Shown here: positions 35,765 to 44,954 of the stretch, piece after piece | How the letters are laid out: each line of letters begins with the position of its first letter | Position numbering within the stretch: position 1 is the stretch's first letter | NCBI GenBank assembly: GCA_963824475.1 | Contig: CAWGPR010000005.1 | Span: 310,001-374,000, forward strand | From: Roseiarcus sp963824475 | GTDB taxonomy: Bacteria > Pseudomonadota > Alphaproteobacteria > Rhizobiales > Beijerinckiaceae | Direction: 5' to 3' | Length of the DNA stretch: 64,000 nucleotides | Notes under the pieces: model-generated | Database searches by the model: none | Told to the model about the DNA's origin: nothing | Seen by the model: the letters and a program-made list of their open reading frames with translations, nothing else | Translations under genes and position numbers: made by a program

Positions 35765-37246
35765 TTGAACAACCAGACGGATGGAAAAGTGGATTTGTTG
35801 CAAAAGCGGTCCGGGGGCCCCCCTCTGAGCGCTTCAGTGTTAGACGACACAACCTCGCTGGCCGCCGAGGCCGTGGGCTATGAGAAGACCAGTATTCCGG
35901 TTGAAATCTCTACCCGATTTCTTGAGCATTTCAGCGAGCAGCTATATTCGTCGCCGCAAAAGGCCTTCGAGGAATTGATCTCGAATGGCTGGGACGCCGG
36001 CGCAGACTTCGTCGACATCCGCGTGGCCCCGAATTTGTCGGCACCAGGCGCAACCCTGGCAGTGCTCGACAATGGCGCGTCGATGGACGAGCAGGGCCTG
36101 CGCGACCTATGGCGCATCGCCTTTTCGCCAAAGAGCGGCCACCCTCAGCAGCATGGGCGCCAAGTCATCGGCAAATTCGGGATCGGCAAGCTCTCAACGT
36201 ATGTGCTAGCGAGCCGCCTTACGTACATCTGCAAGGCAGCGGACGGCGTTATTCGCCGCGTGACCATGGACTATGGAGAGGTCGATCGCACCACGGCCGC
36301 CGTGGACAAGTTGGTAAGCGATCTGTCGCTCAAACTCTACGAGGTCGCCGAAAGCGACCTAGAGACGGCAGTCCGTTCGGTGGTCGACGGCGACCAACTC
36401 CTCAAGGCCATCCGTGACGGCGTCCAGCTCGACGTGCCGACTACCGACGACGACTTTGGCGCCGCGGCCTCCGTGCTCGAGCGCCAAACGAGTGGAACGT
36501 GGACGCTTGTCGTCCTCTCCGGCCTGAAGCCAACAGGGCGTGATCTCAAGGTAGGCGTATTGCGCCGGATGCTCGAAGCGGCCCTGCCAATGAGCAGTGA
36601 GATGGTCATTCGCATCAATGGCGAGCCGCTGAAGTCCTCCAAGCTGACGATGGCAGTCGCCAAAGAGTGGGCCATCGGACCCGCTCTCGGTATCCAAGAG
36701 ATTGATCTTGATGAGGGCGATCCTGATGACGAGCCAGCGGCGGCCGGTCCGGGTGCAGACCCTGATGCCAAGATCAACGTCGCTTCCGGCCTAGCACCGC
36801 TACCGTACATACACATCCCGGGGATTGGTCGGATCACGGGCCGCGTGCGACTCTACGAAGACAAGATCACCGGGGGTAAATCCGAAGAGCGCGGCGCTTC
36901 AAACGGATTCTTCGTTAATGTGCTCGGACGGGTGGTGAATCAAGCTGATCCAAGCTTCGGGGCGGAGAATCTCAGCCATGCGGCATGGGCTCGATTCCGC
37001 ATGACGGTTCGCGCCGACGGTCTGAACGAGTACATCAACACCAATCGGGAGCAGTTCCGTGAACAGCGTCCGCTGCGCATATTTAGGGCCTTCCTCCGCA
37101 AGGCTTTCAATATCGCTCGTTCCTCGTATGACAGCGACAGCAGTGCGGCGATGCCCGATGGCGGTGATGTGCTAGTCGCCCGCTTCAATCAATTTGAAAG
37201 GTTTTGATGATTCGCTTCGTCGACGGTGCGGACGACGGAGGCGATC

Positions 37247-39972
37247 ATGGCTGCGAAGGAGATTTCAGTAAAGAAGTATGTGGTGCGGTTGAGCCCGGAT
37301 GAGCGGGAGCAACTTGAAGCCCTCATCCGTAAAGGAAAGAGCCCGGCCCAGCGGTTGCTGAGGGCGCGGATCTTGTTGAAGGCCGATGTCTCGGAAGCCG
37401 GGGAAGGCTGGAGCGACGGCCGGATCATCGAAGCGCTGGAGACCAGCCCATCCATGGTTTACCGGGTGCGCAAGCAACTGGTGGAAGAGGGCTTCGAGGC
37501 GGTGTTGAGCCGCAAGCAACGCGCGACGCCGGCGGTTGCGCGGATTTTCGACGGCGAGAAGGAAGCCAAACTGATTGCCTTGGCTTGTTCCAAACCGCCC
37601 AAGGGCCGCGCACGCTGGACCTTGCGGTTGTTGGAGAGCAAGGTCGTGGAACTCCGCATTGTCGATCGCGCCAGCAACTCAACGATCGGGCGGGCGCTCA
37701 AAAAAACATTCTCCAGCCCCATCGCCGACAGTGCTGGGTCATCCGTCGACCGTGAAGAACGCGGTTTGATGTTTTGGGCTGGGCGCTGGGGCAGGCAGGC
37801 TGGGCGATGGTTAGGGGCTCGGCGGCCGCGAGGATTGCGGCAATGAAGACGCGCCAAATGGCGGCGAGCCAGGCGATGAGCCTTCGGAAGTTGTATCCGG
37901 CGGCGGCGAGGACCGCGTTGGCGGCGTCGCCGTGGGCGCCTTTGAGAAAGTTTCGGGCCATGCGGTGTTCGGCCTTGGCGTGGCCGATGACGGGCTCGAC
38001 GGCCGAGCGCCGGCGGAGTTCGCGCCTGATGGCGTCGGTGACGCCGCGCCTCTGGCCAGAGATATAGACCTTGAACCGCATGTCGGGCGGGGCGTTATGG
38101 CCGCGATAACCGCGGTCGGCGACGACGCGGGTCAGGGGCGCGCCGATCTGCGCTTCGATCTCGGGCAGGACGGTCTTGAGCGTATGGCCGTCGTATGGAT
38201 TGCCCGGCATCGCCTTCACATGGGCGATGAACTGGCCGCCCTTTGAGCGATGCAGGGTCGTGGCGAGCGAGACCTTGACGCCAAATTCGTAGGGCCGGTG
38301 CGACTTGCCCTTGCCGATGCATTCGACCTCGGGCGCGTGCAGGGAATAGATCTTCCTCCCGCGCTGGTGCTGGCGCTGATCGCGCACGGCGAAGGCCAGC
38401 GACAGCGGTTGGGCGAAGATCGCCCGCAGTTCAGCGTCGTCGCCGGTCTTGCGGACGAGATCGCGGCAGACCCGGCCAAGATAGGTCCGGATTGATCTCA
38501 GCGCCCGGTTGGCGCGCCTGAACTGCTTGGCGTGCGCGTAGCGTTGATGGGCGATCAGCGCGTGCTTTCCCACCCGCTCATAGGACTGGCGCAGCGACAC
38601 GCCAGTCTTCCGGGCCAGCCTGACCAGCCGCTCGCGCGCCCGGTGCATGAGTTTTGCGTCGGTCGGAAACGCCACCGCCTTCGGCTGCACGGTCGTGTCG
38701 ACGACGATGCGGGAAAAGTCCGAGAGTTTTGCCGCGCCAGTGCGGGTCGCGGTCGCGAGAACTCTCCTGGATCAGCGCCACGAGTTTCTCCTCGCCCATC
38801 CGCTGGCGCCAGCGCGTCAGGGACGAGCGGTCGAACGGCGTCTTGTGCCGGAAGAATTCCTCGCCGCAGAATAGCTGGAAGTAGGGGTTCTCGACCCAGC
38901 GGGCGCAGAGATCCTCATCCGACAGATCGTGCATCGACTTGAGGATCGCCAACCCCGCCATCAGCCGGGTCGCCAGCGGCGGATGGCCGGCCTTGTCAGA
39001 ATACATCGCCCCGAACTGATCCTCGAGGAAGCGCCAGTCGACCGCGCGGGCCAGCTTCGCCAGCGGGTGGCCCATGTCGACGATCTGGTCGAGCCGGGCC
39101 CGGAACAGATCGTTCTGCCCGCTCTCCCGCCGCTCCTTCGGCCGCATCGAATCGCCTCCTCGCCCACGACGAAAGCGAGGGAATCACGACCAAACGCATC
39201 GCGCAATTCGCAAGATAACCGCCCTCCGAACCGCCAATTCCGGCAAACGCGAACACTTCCGATCCGCCGCTGACGCCCGGAAATCAAGGTGACGCGGCAA
39301 TCTTCACGGGCAACTCATCCCGCCCAAGGCCAACGGCGCGTTCGTAGCGGCGATGGAAGACGTGCTGGCCGTCTACACGCGGCCACGCGATCCCGATCGT
39401 CCGCTGGTTTGCCTGGACGAGACCTCAAAGCAACTCCTCGCCGAGACGCGAGCGACGATCCCGATGAAACCGGGCGCCCGGCCCGTTGCGATTGCGAGTA
39501 CGAGCGCAATGGAACCGCCAACCTGTTCATGCTGTTCGCGCCGCTCGAAGGTTGGCGCCATATCAAAGTCACAGATCGCCACACCGCCGTGGATTATGCT
39601 CACCTCTTGAAAGACGTGGCCGATATCCACTTTTCCGCCGCCCAGACCATCGTTCTGGTCCAGGACAATCTCAACATCCACAGCAAGGCGTCACTCTACG
39701 AAGCCTTTCCGCCCGCCGAAGCCAGGCGGCTGGTCGAGCGGTTCGAATGGCATTACACGCCAAAGCACGGCAGCTGGCTTAATCTGGCGGAGTCGGAACT
39801 CGGCGTCCTATCGTCCCAATGTCTCGACCGCCGCATCCCTGACAAACAAACCCTCGTCGAGGAAGTCGCCGCCTGGGAGAAGGACCGCAATACCAATCAC
39901 GCCAAGGCCAATTGGCACTTCACAACCCCAAACGCTCGCATCGAACTCAAACACCTCTACCCGTCAATCTGA
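37247..39972 (+). pseudogene. IS630-family transposase, split by an IS5-family element and with one frameshift
   Basis: The N-terminal helix-turn-helix half (MAAKEISVKKYVVRL to STIGRALKK) covers 37247-37705. The DDE half resumes near 39299 with LHGQLIPPKANGAFVAAMEDV and VCLDETSKQL, and ends HLYPSI at 39972. Within the second half the frame changes at 39472-39474: KPGARPV should read KPGRPARCD, which needs one more G in a G run. The catalytic residues are the Asp of CLDET, the Asp of VQDNLNIH and the Glu of LAESELG. Confidence 0.85.
37698..39147 (-). pseudogene. IS5-family transposase nested in the IS630 element, one frameshift
   Basis: N-terminal half: DLFRARLDQIVDMGHPLAKLA, then FDRSSLTRWRQRMG, as in IS5-group transposases. 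The frame breaks at 38759-38764 (GAACTC on the plus strand). Dropping one base gives ESLATATRTGAAKLSDFSRIVVDTTVQPKAV and continues to VVADRGYRGHN and RRRSAVEPVIGHAKAEHRM (the DDE residues). The frame then reads past the normal C-terminus to 37698, into flanking sequence. The ends of the element could not be fixed: roughly 37.7 to 39.3 kb. I found no clear terminal repeats or target duplication. Confidence 0.85.
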
Positions 39973-41731
39973 CTAAATCGGCCGACTAGTAAAGTCTCTC
40001 GGCGTCGTCTCCTTGGCTCCGCTCCGCAGCGCAGTTTCTGAGGCGCTGCGGACTCAGCCTCCAATCCCGGGCATATTCGACGAAACCGGTATCTCCGACC
40101 GCGAGCAAAAGCGGGAGGATTGGCGAAAGAATACCGCCGATCATATTCAGAATGCGCTCGGCACGGTGAAATATGAGAAGGCAAGCGACGACAGCTTCGT
40201 GAAGTTCCGCATCAGCGACAGCACGATCGTGGTCAATAGGGACCACCCATTTGTCGCAGAGCACACGCGCACCAAGGCCGAGAAGGAGCTGGTGCGCACG
40301 ATCGCGATGGTCAATCTCTTGACGGACGTCTACGCTTTGGAGAGCGGCATCGAGCCCGCGAAGGTAGAGAGCGTGCGCGCGTATCGCGACCAGCTAATGA
40401 GGTTCCGCGCCCTTCAGCGTCGGCAGTCCGGCACACACATCGCCAAACTTCTCCTGGCCACCCAGCACAAGAGCAACTCGAGTAGGGAGCTTGAGGCGGT
40501 AGTAGGCGATGCGTTGCGCTATCTTGGCTTCGGGGTCAAGGAGCTAGGCAAGCCCGGAGAACCGGAGGGCATCGCCAGCGCCTATGCCTTTTCCGCACTC
40601 CAGCAGCCCGCGCCGACCGAGCAGGAGCCCGAACCGCCTCTTTACAAGTTCACGTACGACGCGAAGTCGACAAAACACGCCGCCGCCAAGACGGGTAACG
40701 TCTCACTCGACGGCGTTCAGGAGCATCGTAAGCGTTACGGTGCCCAATACGCCTTGGTGGTGGCGCCCGGGTTCGAGACAGGCGCGTTGAGGACGCGCTG
40801 CGAGCAGGTCGGCGTCACCCCTATGCGGGCGGCGGACCTGGGGAAGCTGCTTGAGTACACGGTAACATACGGGGCGATACCGGTGGACAGGCTGGAGGCG
40901 GTGTTCAAGTTGCACGACCCAGAGAAGGTCGCGAGCTGGGTGGACGGCCTGGAGGTCGGCCTCAAGGCCAAGCGCAAGCTGACTATCGACGTATTCCTGA
41001 AGGCGCTCGATGACCTGCGGGGGAAGGTTCCGGACGCCTTGCAGGCTTCCTTAATCTCCTACACCTGCCGCACTCAGCTCGGTGTGAAGACGGTTGTGGA
41101 CGAGGATGTGATCCGGCTTGTCCGAGGGCTTCAAATTCTCGTGCCCGACTTGGTGGGGCTCGATGAGAACGACCGCATCATTGTCAACGCCAGCGCCGAA
41201 CGTGTCGCCGCCGCGGTCGAAGCGCAACTAGACAATCTGCACGCGGACGTTGATCCTGGGGGATAGTCGGAGAAGGTGTAGGGCATGTTGGCCACAATTC
41301 ACCCGTTTCCGGCGCGGATGGCACCGGAACTGGCGTTGCAAGCGCTTGCGCTCGTGCCGAAGGACGGGGTCATAGTGGACCCGATGGTGGGTTCCGGGAC
41401 CGTCTTACGTCACGCCACTGATCTTGGCCTCCGGGCGTTTGGCTTCGATGTCGATCCGCTTGCGGTGCTCATGTCGCGCGTCTGGACAACTCCGGTGACG
41501 GATGGGCGGATCACCGCGATCTATGATGTCGCGCGGAAGCTCGCGCTCGCCGCCGATCCAAGCGGAATTGAGCTGCCTTGGATCGATGACGATGAGGAGA
41601 CGCGCACGTTCATCTCTTATTGGTTTGGCAAGCCCCAAGCCAACGCGCTGCGGTGCTGGGCCTGGGCAATAATGGTTCTATCTGAGGGCGCCGACGCCAA
41701 CGACCGCGCGGCGCTTGACGTTGTCCGAATC

Positions 41732-42955
41732 TGCAGTAGTTAAGACTTAATCTGACAGTTGGTGTCATAGCTGAGGCGGAAGCCGAGGCCGGGCGCGGAG
41801 CTGGTCGGGGTTGCGCAGCGCCCGGCCTCGGCGTTTCGAGAGGACACCGACGATGACCAAGGAACAGAAGATCATCCGCGCCAAGGTAGGGCTGCTGGAG
41901 CTGGCCAAGCAGCTCGGCAACGTCAGCCAAGCTTGCAAAATGATGGGCTATTCGCGCGATAGCTTTTACCGGTTCAAGGAGCTTTACGACGCCGGCGGCG
42001 AACTGGCGCTGCAGGAGCTGACGCGGCGCAGGCCGATCCTGAAGAACCGCACGGCGCCCGACGTCGAGGCGATCATTGTCGAGCTATCGCTGGACCGGCC
42101 GGCCTACGGCCAGATCCGCATCGCTAATGAAGTGCGCAAGCTCGGGCATTCGATTTCGCCGGCCGGGGTGCGCGGGGTCTGGCAGCGTCATGATCTGGAG
42201 ACGATGAAGAAACGGCTCAAGGCGCTCGAAGCCAAGGTCGCCCAGGAAGGCCTGGTGCTGACCGAAAGCCAGCTGGCCGCGCTGGAGAAGGCCAAGAGCG
42301 AAAAGGAGGCGCATGGCGAGTTCGAGAGCGAATGTCCGGGCTATTGCGGGGCCCAGGACACCTTCTACGTCGGCAACATGAAGGGGGTCGGGCGCATCTA
42401 CCAGCAAACGTTCATCGACACCTATGCCAAGGTCGCCTTCGCCAAGCTCTACGACCGCAAGACGCCGATCACCGCCGCCGATCTCATTAACGATCGCGTC
42501 GTGCCGTTCTATGACGCCCATGAGGTGAAGCTCTGCCGCGTGCTGACCGATCGCGGCACGGAATATTGCGGCAACCCAGAGCATCACGAATACGAGCTCT
42601 ACCTGGCGCTCGAGGACATCGATCACTCGCGCACCAAGACCAAGAGCCCGCAGACGAATGGAATCGTCGAGCGGTTCCACAAGACCGTGCTCGACGAGTT
42701 CTACCGCGTCGCCTTCCGCAAGAAAATCTACGGCTCGATCAGCGAGCTGCAGAGCGATCTCGATTCCTGGGTCCAAAGCTACAACGAGGAAAGGCCGCAC
42801 CAAGGACGATGGTGCTTCGGCAAAACGCCGATGCAGACGTTCCTTGACGCGACGCCGCTTGCGAAGGAGAAAATGATCGCCGCCTGAGCAAAACCTACAG
42901 GCGGACCCGAACAAACTCCGGACGCTGACCGTCAGATCAAGTGCCAGCTACTACA
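41732..42955 (+). mobile_element. IS481-family insertion sequence in the methyltransferase gene
   Basis: 1,224 bp. Ends are imperfect inverted repeats: TGCAGTAGTTAAGACTTAAT on the left, TGTAGTAGCTGGCACTTGAT on the right (opposite strand), followed by ATCTGAC in both. A 7-bp direct duplication, CCGAATC, flanks it at 41725-41731 and 42956-42962. A single intact transposase gene suggests recent insertion. Confidence 0.93.
41853..42887 (+). CDS. IS481-family transposase, intact
   Basis: 344 residues from ATG 41853. The N-terminal helix-turn-helix reads LGNVSQACKMMGYSRDSFYRFKEL. The integrase-like catalytic core carries DTFYVGNMKG (first Asp), VLTDRGTEYCG (second Asp) and SPQTNGIVERFHKTVLDEFY (Glu), with a final ERPHQGRWCFGKTP motif typical of IS481/IS3-type enzymes. 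No frameshift or stop; full length, so it may be active. Confidence 0.93.
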   Translation: MTKEQKIIRAKVGLLELAKQLGNVSQACKMMGYSRDSFYRFKELYDAGGELALQELTRRRPILKNRTAPDVEAIIVELSLDRPAYGQIRIANEVRKLGHSISPAGVRGVWQRHDLETMKKRLKALEAKVAQEGLVLTESQLAALEKAKSEKEAHGEFESECPGYCGAQDTFYVGNMKGVGRIYQQTFIDTYAKVAFAKLYDRKTPITAADLINDRVVPFYDAHEVKLCRVLTDRGTEYCGNPEHHEYELYLALEDIDHSRTKTKSPQTNGIVERFHKTVLDEFYRVAFRKKIYGSISELQSDLDSWVQSYNEERPHQGRWCFGKTPMQTFLDATPLAKEKMIAA

Positions 42956-43694
42956 CCGAATCGCACTGAGCCGCATCATCGTTACCAAGGAGCAATGTGC
43001 GAGCCTAGCTCGAGACACGTCGCACAGCCGCCCGCACCGAGTCGCGACCGAGTCCTCCTACTGTGTGTACCAAGGGCTAGATCGGTCGCTTAAGACCGTA
43101 CGCGGCCGTCTGGCAGTTGCGCCGCCTTCCGGCGGCGCAACTGTGGCACTCGGCGATGCCCGTGCGATCAACCTTCACACGGGGTCGGTCGACGCGGTGC
43201 TCACGTCACCCCCCTACCTCAACGCTATCGACTACATGCGCGGTCATCGGCTGGCGCTGGTTTGGTTCGGTCACAGTCTGGCCGGCCTGCGAGAGATTCG
43301 CGCGATAAGCATCGGCTCGGAGCGCGGGTCAAAGCCCGGTTCGACAGTTTGGTGCGAGGTGAAAGCGACGCTGGGTGACCTCTCTGAGCTGCCCAACCGC
43401 CGTCATACAATGGTCGACCGATACATTAGGGACGTTGTGGATATGGCACGCGAGATTCATAGGATATTGAAGCCGGGCGGGACGACCACGCTTGTGGTTG
43501 GCAATTCCTGCCTGAAAGGTGTGTTCATCAAGAATTCCGCGGCCGTCTCGAAGGCCCTTGAGCTTGCCGGCCTGACATTTGTCGAGGAAACCGTGCGAGA
43601 CCTGCCCCACCGGAATCGTTACTTGCCGACTGGCGGCGGAAGCTCTCTCGCCAAGCGGATGCGAGAGGAAACCGTGCTCAAGTTTGTAGCGTAA

Positions 43695-44012
43695 CCGATC
43701 GATTTCCGAGGTCGGCCTAAGCGTCCGGTTTTGTTTCGGGAAGATCGCTGATGCCCGCTGTTGGCCAAACCCACGCCTTCAGCCGAAGACCGCTTTCTTG
43801 CGCTTTCCGCCCGTTCATCGGGCCGATATTCAAGGGCAGCAAAGGGTCGGGAGCGGTCGAGCATTGCGCAACTCGGAACGTCGCTCCGGGCGCCGGCGCA
43901 GCCGCCGGACCGGCGCCTGGAAACGATTGCGGAATAAGGAAATCCACGATATTGTCGACATTTTCTTGCGTAAAACAGAAACTCCGGCTATGATCCTCGG
44001 GTGATGACAAAT
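43695..44012. other. Flank between methyltransferase and IS66, possible remnant
   Basis: About 320 bases. Open frames exist on both strands (for example minus 43717-44088, and plus 43751-43993) but neither has a recognisable domain. The sequence continues on the far side of the IS66 element: the target was TGACAAATTCGACCGCC, in a G+C-rich stretch that becomes A+T-rich after about 46600. Probably an old, non-coding or degenerate segment. Confidence 0.35.
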
Positions 44013-44088
44013 GTAAGCGTTCTGCTGACCCCACCTTCTTTGGCGTGGGCGGTGGGGCGATAGTCGGGGCGGTTGGAGGCTCCGACAC

Positions 44089-44532
44089 GTGTCGATTTCA
44101 GAGCATAGTGACGTGCCCAAGGGCGCGAGCGCGGGCTTGGCGCAGCGGCTTGAGATCTTCACAGGCGTAGGACGGCGGCGATCCTGGACGGCTGAGCAGA
44201 AGGCGGCGATCGTCGCGGAGAGCTTTGAGGATGGCGCGCTGGTCGGCCACGTCGCGCGCCGCCATGGCCTGACGCCGCAGCAATTGTTCGCCTGGCGCCG
44301 CCAAGCGCGTCGAGAGGCCGACGAGGGGACCGGCGCCCTGCCGTTTGCTCCGGTGGTCGTCGAGCCGCCGAGTGCTGTGTCGCCACGCGCGGAGATCGTC
44401 GAGAGCAAACCGGCGGATGCGCGTCCCCCCGTCATCGAACTGGACATCGCGGGATCGAGCGTCTGGATCTGGCCCGGCGCGGATACGGCGACGGTGACGG
44501 CGATCATCGGCGCATTGAGGGCTGCGAAGTGA
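44089..44532 (+). CDS. tnpA: IS66 accessory protein TnpA
   Basis: 147 residues from GTG 44089. Helix-turn-helix of the IS66 Orf1 type: SWTAEQKAAIVAESFEDGA, then VARRHGLTPQQLFAWRRQAR near residues 55-75. The C-terminal half ends GADTATVTAIIGALRAAK, the usual IS66 TnpA tail. Overlaps tnpB by four bases. Thought to bind DNA; required for transposition in studied IS66 elements. Confidence 0.93.
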   Translation: MSISEHSDVPKGASAGLAQRLEIFTGVGRRRSWTAEQKAAIVAESFEDGALVGHVARRHGLTPQQLFAWRRQARREADEGTGALPFAPVVVEPPSAVSPRAEIVESKPADARPPVIELDIAGSSVWIWPGADTATVTAIIGALRAAK

Positions 44533-44885
44533 TCGGCCTGTCGGGCTCGGTGCGCGTGCTCATTGCGACGCGGCCGGTCGACTTCCGTAAAGGCGCGGAA
44601 GGCCTGGCGGCGCTGGTTCGTGACGTGATAAGCGCCGATCCGTTTGACGGCTCCGTCTACGTCTTTCGGGCCAAACGCGCCGACCGGGTGAAGCTGGTTT
44701 TTTGGGATGGCACGGGCGTGTGCCTGTTTGCGAAACGCCTCGAGGACGGCCGGTTTCAATGGCCGAAGATCGAGAACGGGGTGATGCGTCTGTCGGCGGC
44801 GCAACTCTCGGCGCTTGTCGAAGGCCTCGATTGGAAGCGCGTTGGCGCGGCGAAGGACACGCCGGCGCCGAGACTGCCGGGCTGA
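44529..44885 (+). CDS. tnpB: IS66 accessory protein TnpB
   Basis: 118 residues. The family pattern is complete: RVLIATRPVDFRKGAEGLAALV at the start, DPFDGSVYVFRAKRADRVKLVFWDGTG in the middle, then LFAKRLEDGRFQWP and ALVEGLDWKR. The exact role is not established; it accompanies TnpA and TnpC in IS66. Distinct from the unrelated IS200/IS605 TnpB nuclease. Confidence 0.95.
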   Translation: MIGLSGSVRVLIATRPVDFRKGAEGLAALVRDVISADPFDGSVYVFRAKRADRVKLVFWDGTGVCLFAKRLEDGRFQWPKIENGVMRLSAAQLSALVEGLDWKRVGAAKDTPAPRLPG

Positions 44886-44954
44886 CCTGCGGCGAATTGA
44901 ATCAGGGGCTCGAAAACCGTCGCAAAGCCTGACGAATCATGGTCTCGTCGGGAC

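Larger units (their letters stand above)
37175..39986 (+). mobile_element. IS630-family element inside the ATPase gene, itself carrying an IS5-family insertion
   Basis: Flanked by TA at 37173-37174 and 39987-39988, the usual IS630/mariner target. Terminal inverted repeats match imperfectly: GTCGCCCGCTTCAATCAATT on the left and, on the opposite strand, GTCGGCCGATTTAGTCAGAT on the right. Without the nested element it would be about 1.2 kb. Confidence 0.9.
35765..41266 (+). pseudogene. GHKL (MORC/MutL-like) ATPase fused to PD-(D/E)XK-like nuclease region, split by IS630
   Basis: Host segments are 35765-37174 and 39989-41266. With the insertion and one TA copy removed, the frame joins as DVL-VKSLGVVS and codes for 895 residues. 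The start TTG 35765 is provisional. Residues about 65-145 form the GHKL ATP site: AFEELISNGWDAGADF (N box), VLDNGASMDEQG (G1) and QVIGKFGIGKLSTY (G2). A middle S5-like part follows to about 450. Near residues 635-735 are RELEAVVGDALRYLGF, GEPEGIA and FTYDAKST, in the order of an E...(D/E)...DxK nuclease fold. The methyltransferase gene follows 18 bp downstream. Published comparative work places MORC-like GHKL proteins in restriction-modification loci, so a defence role is likely but inferred. As it stands only a truncated ATPase of about 480 residues could be made. Confidence 0.8.
41285..43694 (+). pseudogene. DNA methyltransferase, split by an IS481-family element
   Basis: Host parts are 41285-41731 and 42963-43694. 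Removing the element and one 7-bp duplication joins ALDVVRI to ALSRIIVTKEQ in frame, giving 392 residues. Motif I is DPMVGSGT near residue 33 (AdoMet binding), and motif IV is TSPPYLNAIDYM in the second part. SPPY is typical of N4-cytosine or N6-adenine amino-methyltransferases. The segment IIVTKEQCASLARDTSHSRPHRV lies between them. Starts 18 bp after the ATPase-nuclease gene, behind GGAGAAGG, so the two formed an operon. Neither half carries all catalytic motifs, so methylation by this enzyme should be lost. Confidence 0.87.

Noticed and set aside
43717..44088. A small gene opposite the IS66 left end
   Set aside because: The frame crosses the IS66 boundary at 44013 and has no domain; the insertion created it.
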